Shown here piece after piece: positions 1 to 7,528 of a stretch of DNA of 64,000 bases; within the stretch, counting starts at the first letter, position 1; the number at the start of each line of letters is the position of its first letter. Made by a program: the position numbers and the translations under genes. Source of the stretch: Clostridiales bacterium (GTDB lineage: Bacteria > Bacillota > Clostridia > Lachnospirales > Cellulosilyticaceae); contig DYCF01000023.1 in NCBI GenBank assembly GCA_019418225.1, forward strand, positions 1-64,000. The letters are read 5' to 3'. Under the pieces are notes generated by a model. It worked only from the letters and a program-made list of their open reading frames with translations, did no database searches and was not told the origin of the DNA.

Positions 1-23
1 ACTTCTAGTCTAACAGTAAAAAT

Positions 24-82
24 GGCTGTAGACAATGTAATTGTCTACAGCCTGAAAGAAGTAGTCTTATAGAACTACTTCT
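24..82 (+). other. two adjacent hairpins at the window edge
   Basis: A perfect 13-bp stem (24-36 with 40-52, 3-nt loop) is followed directly by a 9-bp stem (57-65 with 74-82, 8-nt loop). The second hairpin is not followed by a T run, so it is not a good terminator here, although its near copy at 254-285 is. These may be 3' elements of a gene lying left of the window. Confidence 0.5.
38..82 (+). repeat. direct repeat, copy 1 of hairpin segment
   Basis: This 45-nt segment recurs at 237-279 with a 2-nt indel just after GTCTACAGCCTG. It covers the right arm of the first hairpin and the whole second hairpin. The copy pair flanks a promoter-like sequence and a further hairpin. Confidence 0.85.
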
Positions 83-89
83 CAGATTG

Positions 90-118
90 TTGACAAATGA
101 ATTTTCCCAAAATAAACT
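90..118 (+). promoter_or_regulatory. candidate sigma-A promoter of orphan cassette
   Basis: TTGACA at 90-95, a 17-nt spacer, and TAAACT at 113-118 (4 of 6 matches to the -10 consensus). It would start a transcript near 125 that meets a hairpin at 143-204 and an intrinsic terminator at 254-285, with no open reading frame between. Confidence 0.5.
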
Positions 119-142
119 CACAAATTAAGTGAGGATTATTCA

Positions 143-204
143 AGAAAATCTATTAAAATAGGGGTAAAAAGAGCAGTTTAGGTCCATTTTTACCTCTGTT
201 TTCT
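143..204 (+). other. hairpin in candidate leader or small RNA
   Basis: An inner 11-bp stem with one G-U pair (160-170 with 187-197) is capped by a 16-nt loop and closed by an outer 6-bp stem (143-148 with 199-204). I do not recognise it as a known riboswitch class. It lies between the candidate promoter at 90 and the terminator at 254. Confidence 0.45.
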
Positions 205-236
205 ATTTCTAGACTAGTAAAATACTATGGAAAAGT

Positions 237-279
237 TAATTGTCTACAGCCTGAGAAGTAGTCTTATAGAACTACTTCT
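237..279 (+). repeat. direct repeat, copy 2 of hairpin segment
   Basis: Near copy of 38-82, lacking 2 nt. Unlike copy 1 it runs into a T tract, which makes it a terminator. Confidence 0.85.
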
Positions 280-285
280 TTTTTT
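254..285 (+). terminator. intrinsic terminator upstream of the MCP gene
   Basis: A 9-bp stem AGAAGTAGT / ACTACTTCT with an 8-nt loop is followed by seven T (279-285). It would stop any transcript from the candidate promoter at 90 before the chemoreceptor gene. Confidence 0.75.
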
Positions 286-317
286 ATTGTTTGAGATAGA
301 AAAATGTGGTAAAAATA

Positions 318-344
318 TAAAACTATGGAGAAGTGTGTCGATAT
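318..344 (+). promoter_or_regulatory. sigma-D (sigma-28, FliA-type) promoter
   Basis: TAAA at 318-321, a 15-nt spacer, then GTCGATAT at 337-344. The Bacillus sigma-D consensus is TAAA-N14/15-GCCGATAT, so this matches all but one base with the right spacing. It sits about 50 bp before a methyl-accepting chemotaxis gene, the expected target class of the motility sigma factor. Confidence 0.75.
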
Positions 345-396
345 AAAAGAGCTAGACTCATTAGATATATTAAATGTTAAAATGTAGGAGGAGAAA

Positions 397-1856
397 ATGG
401 AAAGAAATAATATGAGAGAAGTAAATGGGCTTATCATTTTAATTACAATTATTATGGATATAATTTTTCTAATCTCAGGCGCAGTAGCGAGCTTTATGAA
501 TGGAGATTTTAGCCTTATTGTGGCCTCAGTTGTACTGATCATTGTATGTGAACTGGTATTATTTATACCTTATTTCAAGGATAAATCGAGTGAGAAGGTA
601 AAGTATATAGCCTTAGTAAGACATGTAGTTATTATAATGATAACTATGCTTACAGGAGTAAGTAATTTAAGCTTTGCATGTATTTTTAATGTGGCAGTTA
701 TGTTTATATTATATTTTGACATGAAGCTTATTAGGATATTAGCTAGTACTATAATTGGGATGAATATAATTTATATAGGTTATTTAGTTGGTATTAAACA
801 GGTAGCTTTTAATCTAGATATGCCAACACAAATTATAATTAGTAGCAGTTTAGCAATTTCATTAATTCTTGTAGCTAAGGTAAGTATTCACTTTAATACA
901 AGACAAAGAGAGAGTCTTGTAGAACAAATGGATAAACAAAATATGACGACTCAAGAAATATTAAATATAAGAAATGAGTTAAATGACCATATTGTAGCAG
1001 TTAAAGATGACGTAACAGCCTTTATAGGTGCGACAACTCAAATCATTACAGCAACTAATGATATTGTAGGTGCGACAACTCATAATAATGATAAAATTAT
1101 CGAACAATCTAATATGACAATGCACATACAACAAACTATTGATGAAACATCTGAACTTGTAAGACAAATGAAGAGTTTAGCCGAGGAATCCCACTTAGAA
1201 GTTAAGGCGGGTACAGATGAAGTAAATAAACTTAATAGTAGTGTTGCTGAAGTAACTAACTGTAATAAACAGATGGAAAGTTATCTAGAGGGGTTAGGCT
1301 CACAATCTCAAAGAATTGGTGATATTAATAATATTATTAAACAAATTGCTGCACAAACAAATTTACTAGCACTTAATGCATCTATTGAAGCGGCAAGAGC
1401 AGGGGAAGCAGGGAGAGGATTTGCAGTAGTAGCAGAAGAAATCCGTAAGCTTTCTGACGAGATAATAAGTCTGTTGAAGAAGGTGATGGTATTATTGAGC
1501 AAATTACAGCTGATAATGCAGAACTTATTAAACAAGTTAATATGCTTAGAGACCTTAATGAAACGCAAGCACAAAGTATTGTTGAAACAACAAAACACTT
1601 TAAACAAATCTATGATAAAAATGATAAATTAAATAATCATATTAATATTGTAAATACCCATACAGGACAAATTGTATGCAATATGAAAAATATTGTTGAG
1701 AATATTGAAACATTAACAAACATCAGTGAAGAAACAATGCGTAGTACAAAAGAAACAAATGCTATATGTGAAACAGTTATGGATATGACAAGTAAGACAC
1801 AAGATGCTATGGAGATGATGTTAGATACTTCGGAACGTCTTAAGGAGATTTCATGA
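397..1856 (+). pseudogene. methyl-accepting chemotaxis protein, frameshifted
   Basis: The intact first frame (397-1632) encodes about six hydrophobic segments in residues 10-165, no clear HAMP domain, then a cytoplasmic signalling domain with the chemoreceptor hairpin tip (AAQTNLLALNASIEAARAGE, near residues 322-341). The family motif EIRKLSDE ends the match at about nt 1461. The expected continuation (DNKSVEEGDGIIEQI) lies in the +2 frame and runs on to a stop at 1854-1856, as if one base was lost in GAC-GA(R)-GAT. Frame 0 then continues by chance to 1632. Start ATG 397 has AGGAGGAG at 386-393. The gene would sense an unknown signal at the membrane and drive CheA. As it stands it gives a receptor lacking the C-terminal methylation helix. 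A sequencing error is possible. Confidence 0.85.
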
Positions 1857-1919
1857 TTAAAAAATTATTATAATAGAAATAAATTGGAAGAATAAAGACG
1901 TTGACAATAGTATGAGTCT

Positions 1920-1959
1920 AATGCACACTTCTAAATGCTTATTCATTAAGTGCATTTTT
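1920..1959 (+). terminator. weak intrinsic terminator after the MCP gene
   Basis: AATGCAC (1920-1926) pairs with GTGCATT (1950-1956) and is followed by a short T tract. A TTGACA at 1901-1906 just upstream lacks a good -10 at normal spacing, so I do not call a promoter there. Confidence 0.4.
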
Positions 1960-1987
1960 ATAAGCGTCCAACTATAAGGAAATTGTG

Positions 1988-1993
1988 TATAAT
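1988..1993 (+). promoter_or_regulatory. candidate -10 box for rplJL
   Basis: A perfect TATAAT lies about 110 bp ahead of the L10 leader core. No convincing -35 is visible 16-18 nt upstream, so the start of the rplJL transcript is uncertain. Confidence 0.35.
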
Positions 1994-2100
1994 CAGAGGT
2001 TTTCTGTAGATATAGTATAAATTCCAAAAATAACCTGTGGAAAAAGGTTGCTAAAAGTAGAAACGGATGGTATACTAGTACATGTTGAAAAAAGAATACT

Positions 2101-2153
2101 GTGCCGCAGACAGTAGGTGCTCTTTTGAGCATAACGTATACAACCTACCGAGG
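2101..2153 (+). promoter_or_regulatory. ribosomal protein L10 leader
   Basis: The conserved core of the Firmicutes L10 leader is visible: GCCGCAGACAGTAGGTGC, a short inner hairpin (GCTC 2119-2122 with GAGC 2127-2130), then AACCTACCGAGGTC, with GTAGGT (2113-2118) pairing to ACCTAC (2143-2148). In the family, L10 or the L10(L12)4 complex binds here and represses rplJL. Position ahead of rplJ fits. Confidence 0.85.
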
Positions 2154-2181
2154 TCTTTAGTAATAGACGGACGTATGATGT

Positions 2182-2219
2182 CACTTTGCCTGCGGATTAG
2201 AAAGCAAAGTGCTTTTTTT
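2182..2219 (+). terminator. attenuator terminator of the L10 leader
   Basis: CACTTTGC (2182-2189) pairs with GCAAAGTG (2204-2211), followed by seven T at 2213-2219. It lies between the L10-binding core and the rplJ ribosome site, the usual layout for L10-controlled premature termination. Confidence 0.75.
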
Positions 2220-2245
2220 ATTACAAAAAATAAGGAGGTGTAACA

Positions 2246-2731
2246 ATGGCAAAAGTGGAACAAAAACAAGTGGTTGTTAACCAAATTAAAGAAAAACTTA
2301 ACGGAGCTTCTTCAGTTTTATTAGTAGACTATCGTGGTCTTACAGTAGAACAAGATACACAACTTCGTAAAGAACTTCGTGAAGCTGGTGTTGAGTACAA
2401 AGTATACAAAAACACTATGGTAAACTTTGCTATTGAAGGAACAGAGTTCGCTGAGATCTCTAAAGATCTTGAAGGACCAACAGCTATCGCTATTTCTTAT
2501 GAAGATGCAACAGCAGGTCCAAGAATTCTTGCTAAAGTAGCTAAAGCTAACGAAAAATTAGAATTCAAAGCAGGTGTTGTAGAAGGTAACTACTACGATG
2601 CTAAAGGTATGATGGCTATCGGTAATATCGCTCCTAGAGAAGAATTACTTGGTCGTTTACTTGGAAGCTTCAAATCACCTATCGCAAGCTTTGCACGCGT
2701 TATCAAACAAGTTGCAGAAAAAGAAGCTTAA
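2246..2731 (+). CDS. rplJ: 50S ribosomal protein L10
   Basis: 161 residues, close to the usual 165-175. L10 anchors the L7/L12 dimers to 23S rRNA at the base of the ribosomal stalk and recruits translation GTPases. The N-terminal RNA-binding part (VEQKQVVVNQIKEKL, then SVLLVDYRGLTVEQ) and the C-terminal helix that carries L7/L12 (LLGRLLGSFKSPIASFARVI) are clear. The start has AAGGAGGTG seven bases upstream. An L10 leader and attenuator precede it, so it is probably autoregulated. Unlike most Firmicutes, rplK and rplA are not directly upstream; a chemoreceptor pseudogene is. Confidence 0.97.
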   Translation: MAKVEQKQVVVNQIKEKLNGASSVLLVDYRGLTVEQDTQLRKELREAGVEYKVYKNTMVNFAIEGTEFAEISKDLEGPTAIAISYEDATAGPRILAKVAKANEKLEFKAGVVEGNYYDAKGMMAIGNIAPREELLGRLLGSFKSPIASFARVIKQVAEKEA

Positions 2732-2846
2732 GATTAGGCATTATTTGCAGCATTTTATAAGTGACAACATTTATAAACTAAACAAATTAAAAAATAATAT
2801 CAGTTATAACTTAAGTTATAATTAAAAAATTACGGAGGTGCTTACA

Positions 2847-3218
2847 ATGGCAAAATTATCAATCCAAGAAATTATCGATGCAGTTAAAGAATTAACTATC
2901 TTAGAATTAAACGAATTAGTAACAGCTTGTGAAGAAGAATTCGGTGTATCAGCAGCAGCAGGAGTTATGGTTGCAGCAGGTCCAGCTGGAGCAGCAGCTG
3001 AAGAAAAAACAGACTTCGATGTTGAATTAACAGAAGCTGGTTCAGAAAAAATCAAAGTAATCAAAGTTGTTCGTGAAATCACAGGTCTTGGCTTAAAAGA
3101 AGCTAAAGAAGCTGTAGATGGATGTCCAAAAGTTCTTAAAGAAGGCGTTGCTAAAGAAGAAGCTGAAGCAATCAAAGCTAAACTTGAAGAAGTTGGCGCT
3201 AAAGTAACATTAAAATAA
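2847..3218 (+). CDS. rplL: 50S ribosomal protein L7/L12
   Basis: 123 residues. N-terminal dimerisation helix pair (AKLSIQEIIDAVKELTILEL), an Ala/Gly-rich hinge near residues 37-52, and the C-terminal domain (KIKVIKVVREITGLGLKEAK) that contacts EF-G, EF-Tu and IF2. The reading frame is open from GTG 2838, but that GTG is part of the Shine-Dalgarno GGAGGTG; ATG 2847 gives the canonical start. It follows rplJ by 115 bp and is closed by a strong terminator at 3251-3276. Confidence 0.97.
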   Translation: MAKLSIQEIIDAVKELTILELNELVTACEEEFGVSAAAGVMVAAGPAGAAAEEKTDFDVELTEAGSEKIKVIKVVREITGLGLKEAKEAVDGCPKVLKEGVAKEEAEAIKAKLEEVGAKVTLK

Positions 3219-3250
3219 TTCACGTTATCAGTGTTACTCTAAAATAAAAA

Positions 3251-3276
3251 AGGTAGCTCTTGGAGCTACCTTTTTT
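3251..3276 (+). terminator. intrinsic terminator after rplL
   Basis: A perfect 9-bp stem AGGTAGCTC / GAGCTACCT (3251-3259 with 3263-3271), 3-nt loop, flanked by A and T tracts (T to 3276). It separates rplJL from rpoBC. Confidence 0.9.
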
Positions 3277-3420
3277 ATTTCCTATTAATATAGGGGAGTG
3301 ACCTTGAAACATAAAAATAACGATGCTATGATGAAAACGCATAACATCGCCATATGAATAAAATACGGTTTTTTTATAGTAGAAATCTGTTTTTTGAAAA
3401 TATGTACGTAAAATAAGAAA

Positions 3421-3444
3421 AAAGGTTGACTTAACCTTTTTTTT
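3421..3444 (+). terminator. second terminator-like hairpin in the rplL-rpoB gap
   Basis: AAAGGTT (3421-3427) pairs with AACCTTT (3433-3439) with a 5-nt loop, in a run of T to 3444. It is the second of three T-tailed hairpins in 250 bp before rpoB. Confidence 0.65.
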
Positions 3445-3446
3445 GT

Positions 3447-3495
3447 GATAGCATTATAAAATGCGTTAATATGCTATCTTGCTACGCATTTTTTT
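3447..3495 (+). promoter_or_regulatory. overlapping, mutually exclusive hairpins before rpoB
   Basis: GATAGCAT (3447-3454) can pair with ATGCTATC (3471-3478). AAAATGCGT (3458-3466) can pair with ACGCATTTT (3484-3492), which runs into T to 3495. The left arm of the second stem lies in the loop of the first, so both cannot form as simple hairpins. This is the geometry of an antiterminator/terminator pair or a pseudoknot. Confidence 0.5.
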
Positions 3496-3510
3496 CTTTA
3501 GTATAGCATA

Positions 3511-3538
3511 TTGACTAACTATTTACAATACATATTCT
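3511..3538 (+). promoter_or_regulatory. candidate promoter of rpoBC
   Basis: TTGACT (3511-3516), 16-nt spacer, TATTCT (3533-3538). It lies after the terminators and about 115 bp before rpoB. A 9-bp inverted repeat, CATATTCTA (3531-3539) with TAGAATATG (3572-3580), spans the -10 and the early transcribed region, a possible operator. Confidence 0.5.
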
Positions 3539-3654
3539 AATATTAAGTGTTTTTAGACAAACATTTTAAACTAGAATATGTCACATTTTAAACCTATTTT
3601 GAAACAATGCAGTAATATGCATTATTTATAAATTTTGCAAGGGGTGAGGAACAC

Positions 3655-6600
3655 ATGCAAAAATCTAAAATGCGCCCAGTAAATATGGGTAAACAAATTC
3701 GCATGAGCTACGCTAGAACAAAAGATGATGTTGTAGAAATACCTAATCTTATCGAACTTCAAAGATCTTCTTATGAATGGTTCTTAAAAGATGGTCTTAA
3801 GGAAGTATTCGAAGACATTTCTCCAATCACAGACTTTAATGGAAATCTCATTTTAGAATTTGTGGATTTTTATTTAGACAGCAAACCAAAGTACACAATT
3901 GAAGAATGTAAGGAAAGAGATGCTACTTATTGTGCACCTCTTAAAGTAAAAGCACGTCTTCATAACAAAGAAACAGGAACAAGCGTTGATAGTGAAGTAT
4001 TTATGGGTGATTTCCCACTTATGACAGAAAACGCTACATTCGTTATTAATGGTGCAGAACGTGTTATCGTTAGCCAGTTAGTACGTTCTCCTGGTATTTA
4101 CTATGATATCGCATTCGATAAAACAGGTAAAAAATTATTCTCTGCATCTGTAATCCCTAACCGTGGTGCATGGTTAGAGTATGAAACAGATTCAAATGAT
4201 ATTTTCTATGTACGTGTAGACCGTACTCGTAAAGTACCTATTACAGTATTATTACGTTCATTAGGTCTTGGGACTGACGCAGAAATTATCGAGAAATTTG
4301 GTGAAGAGCCAAAAATCCTTGAAGCTATTCAAAAGGATACAAGTAAGACTTATGAAGAAGGTCTTTTAGAAATGTACAAACGTATTCGTCCAGGTGAACC
4401 ACCAACAGTGGACAGTGCGCAAACACTTCTTAATAATATGTTCTTCGATCCAAAACGTTACGACCTTGCAAAAGTTGGGCGTTACAAATTCAATAAAAAA
4501 TTAGCACTTCGTAATCGTGTAACAGGTCTTACACTTGCAGATAACGTTATTGATCCATTCACAGGTGAAATCGTTGCTAGCGAAGGTGATAAAATCACAG
4601 TTAAACTTGCTAATGATATTCAAAACACTGGTATTGAAGCAATCTTCGTAACAGTACCTGGTCAAGAAAATCCTGTAAAAATTCTTACAAATAGAAGTGT
4701 AGATCTTACTCACTTTGTAGATGTAGATCCAGCAGAACTTGATATCAAAGATACTGTTTATTACCCAGTACTTGAAGAAATCTTAGAAGAATATCAAGAT
4801 ATTGATGAGATTAAAGCAGCTATCAAAGCTAGAAAAAATGATCTCGTACCAAAATCAATTACATTAGATGATATTTTTGCATCTATTAACTATAACATGC
4901 ACTTAGAATATGAAATTGGTCTTACAGATGATATTGACCATTTAGGAAATAGACGTATTCGTGGTGTAGGTGAATTATTCCAAAACCAATTCCGTATTGG
5001 TCTTTCTCGTATGGAAAGAGTTGTACGTGAAAGAATGACTATCCAAGATCAAGAAGCAGTTAGTCCACAAGCGTTTATTAACATTCGTCCTGTATCTTCT
5101 GCAATCAAAGAATTCTTCGGTAGTTCACAATTATCTCAGTTCATGGATCAAAACAATCCACTTGCTGAGCTTACACACAAACGTAGATTATCAGCTCTTG
5201 GACCAGGTGGCCTTTCAAGAGAACGTGCAGGGTTCGAAGTTCGTGACGTTCACTATTCACACTACGGCCGTATGTGCCCTATTGAAACACCTGAGGGACC
5301 AAACATCGGTCTTATTAACTCACTTGCTACATTTGCGCGTATTAACGAATATGGTTTCATTGAAGCACCATACCGTGTAATCGACAAAACAGGTGATGAA
5401 CCAAGACTTACTGATGAAGTAATCTACATCACAGCTGATGAAGAAGAAAAATACACAGTATGTCAAGCAACAGAAGAATTTGATGAAAACGGTCACTTTA
5501 TTAATAAGAGAGTAACAGCTCGTCATGGTGACGATATCCTTGAATACGATTACAAAAAAATCGATTTAATGGACGTTTCTACAAAACAAATTGTATCAGT
5601 TGCGACAGCACTTATTCCTTTCCTTGAAAACGATGATGCTAACCGTGCCCTCATGGGTGCCAACATGCAACGTCAGGCTGTACCACTTGTTCGTACAAAC
5701 AGCCCAATCGTAGCTACAGGTATGGAGTACAAAATCGGTTTAGATTCAGGTGCTCTTGCTATTGCTAAAGAAGATGGTGTTGTTGAAAAATCAACAGCTA
5801 AAGAAATCGTTATTAAAGATAATGAAGGTAAAAAACACTCTTATAAATTAGAGAAATTTGAACGTAGTAATGCTGGTACATGTATTAATCAAAGACCAAT
5901 TGTAGATAAAGGTGATATCGTTAAAAAAGGTGATGTTTTAGCTGATGGACCATCTACACAAAATGGTGAACTTGCTCTTGGTCAAAATCCACTTATTGGA
6001 TTCATGACATGGGAAGGTTACAACTACGAAGATGCTGTTCTTCTTAGTGAACGATTAGTACAAGAAGATATCTATACTTCAATTCATATCGAAGAATATG
6101 AAGTTGAAGCACGTGATACTAAAGTTGGACCAGAAGAGATTACAAGAGATATTCCTAACGTAGGTGAAGATGCTCTTAAAGATCTTGATGAAAGAGGTAT
6201 TATCCGTGTTGGTGCAGAAGTTCGTTCAGGAGATATCTTAGTAGGTCGTGTTACACCAAAAGGTGAAACAGAACTTACAGCAGAAGAAAGACTTCTTCGT
6301 GCAATCTTCGGTGAAAAAGTAAGAGAAGTTAGAGATACTTCACTTAGAGTACCTCATGGTGAAGCTGGTATTATCGTAGACGTTAAGATTTTCACACGTG
6401 AAAATGGCGATGAGCTTGACCCAGGTGTTAATAGAATGGTTCGTTGTTATATTGCTCAAAAGAGAAAAATCTCTGTTGGGGATAAAATGGCTGGTCGACA
6501 TGGTAATAAAGGGGTTATCTCAAGAGTACTTCCAGTAGAAGATATGCCATTCCTTCCAAACGGTCGTCCTCTTGATATCGTTCTTAACCCACTAGGGGTA

Positions 6601-7506
6601 CCATCACGTATGAATATCGGACAGGTACTTGAAATCCACTTAAGTCTTGCTGCTAAAGCACTTGGTTTCAAAGTTGAAACACCAGTATTCAACGGTGCAA
6701 CTGAAAAAGACATTATGGATACTCTTGAAATGGCTAACGATTACGTTAACTGGACATGGGAAGAATTCGAAGCAAAATGGTCACCAAAAGTTAAACAAGA
6801 AGTAATTGATTACCTCTATGAAAACAGAGATCACCGCGACGAATGGAGAGGTGTTCCTCTTGATAGAACTGGTAAAGTTCGTTTAAGAGATGGTAGAACA
6901 GGTGAAGAATTTGATAACCCTGTAACTATCGGATTCATGCACTACCTCAAACTTCACCACTTAGTTGATGATAAAATGCATGCACGTTCAACAGGTCCAT
7001 ATGCTACAATTACACAACAACCACTTGGTGGTAAAGCACAATTCGGTGGACAACGTTTCGGAGAGATGGAGGTTTGGGCACTTGAAGCTTATGGTGCTGC
7101 TTACACACTCCAAGAAATCTTAACAATTAAATCCGATGACGTTGTGGGTCGTGTTAAAACTTACGAATCAATCGTTAAGGGTGAAAATATTCCTGAACCA
7201 GGTATCCCAGAATCATTCAAAGTATTACTTAAAGAACTTCAATCACTTGGTCTTGATATCAGAGTGTTAACAAGTAACATGACAGAAGTTGATATTAAAG
7301 AAACAACTGAAGATGGTGAAGGCATTGCACCAAACGTTGAAGTACTTGAAGAAAGTGCTTTAGATGATGGTTATATCGAAGAAAACATTGATGACTCAGA
7401 TGCGGAAGCAGAACCAGATTTATTCGATGATAATATTGAACTAGATTTTGAACCAGAAGATGATATGATCTTTGAGGATGATTCATTAGGTGATTTAGAT
7501 TTATAA
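3655..7506 (+). CDS. rpoB: DNA-directed RNA polymerase subunit beta
   Basis: 1283 residues. Forms one pincer of RNA polymerase and part of the active centre. Recognisable blocks include the rifampicin pocket near residues 495-515 (DQNNPLAELTHKRRLSALGP), with the wild-type Asp, His, Arg and Ser positions, and GDKMAGRHGNKGV near residue 942. The last 70 or so residues after the conserved C-terminal region are a very acidic tail rich in Asp and Glu, not part of the core fold. Start ATG 3655 has AAGGGGTGAGG upstream. rpoC follows after 22 bp. Confidence 0.98.
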   Translation: MQKSKMRPVNMGKQIRMSYARTKDDVVEIPNLIELQRSSYEWFLKDGLKEVFEDISPITDFNGNLILEFVDFYLDSKPKYTIEECKERDATYCAPLKVKARLHNKETGTSVDSEVFMGDFPLMTENATFVINGAERVIVSQLVRSPGIYYDIAFDKTGKKLFSASVIPNRGAWLEYETDSNDIFYVRVDRTRKVPITVLLRSLGLGTDAEIIEKFGEEPKILEAIQKDTSKTYEEGLLEMYKRIRPGEPPTVDSAQTLLNNMFFDPKRYDLAKVGRYKFNKKLALRNRVTGLTLADNVIDPFTGEIVASEGDKITVKLANDIQNTGIEAIFVTVPGQENPVKILTNRSVDLTHFVDVDPAELDIKDTVYYPVLEEILEEYQDIDEIKAAIKARKNDLVPKSITLDDIFASINYNMHLEYEIGLTDDIDHLGNRRIRGVGELFQNQFRIGLSRMERVVRERMTIQDQEAVSPQAFINIRPVSSAIKEFFGSSQLSQFMDQNNPLAELTHKRRLSALGPGGLSRERAGFEVRDVHYSHYGRMCPIETPEGPNIGLINSLATFARINEYGFIEAPYRVIDKTGDEPRLTDEVIYITADEEEKYTVCQATEEFDENGHFINKRVTARHGDDILEYDYKKIDLMDVSTKQIVSVATALIPFLENDDANRALMGANMQRQAVPLVRTNSPIVATGMEYKIGLDSGALAIAKEDGVVEKSTAKEIVIKDNEGKKHSYKLEKFERSNAGTCINQRPIVDKGDIVKKGDVLADGPSTQNGELALGQNPLIGFMTWEGYNYEDAVLLSERLVQEDIYTSIHIEEYEVEARDTKVGPEEITRDIPNVGEDALKDLDERGIIRVGAEVRSGDILVGRVTPKGETELTAEERLLRAIFGEKVREVRDTSLRVPHGEAGIIVDVKIFTRENGDELDPGVNRMVRCYIAQKRKISVGDKMAGRHGNKGVISRVLPVEDMPFLPNGRPLDIVLNPLGVPSRMNIGQVLEIHLSLAAKALGFKVETPVFNGATEKDIMDTLEMANDYVNWTWEEFEAKWSPKVKQEVIDYLYENRDHRDEWRGVPLDRTGKVRLRDGRTGEEFDNPVTIGFMHYLKLHHLVDDKMHARSTGPYATITQQPLGGKAQFGGQRFGEMEVWALEAYGAAYTLQEILTIKSDDVVGRVKTYESIVKGENIPEPGIPESFKVLLKELQSLGLDIRVLTSNMTEVDIKETTEDGEGIAPNVEVLEESALDDGYIEENIDDSDAEAEPDLFDDNIELDFEPEDDMIFEDDSLGDLDL

Positions 7507-7528
7507 AAGTATGAAGGGAGTGCATAGC

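Noticed and set aside
1542..1856. Separate 104-residue protein after the chemoreceptor frame
   Set aside because: It matches the expected C-terminal part of the same chemoreceptor in a shifted frame and has no ribosome site.
1901..1906. TTGACA as -35 of an rplJ promoter
   Set aside because: No acceptable -10 lies 16-18 nt downstream (CACACT), and a terminator-like hairpin follows.
2822..3223. 133-codon frame opposite rplL
   Set aside because: Mirror of the biased rplL codons; no ribosome site or family match.
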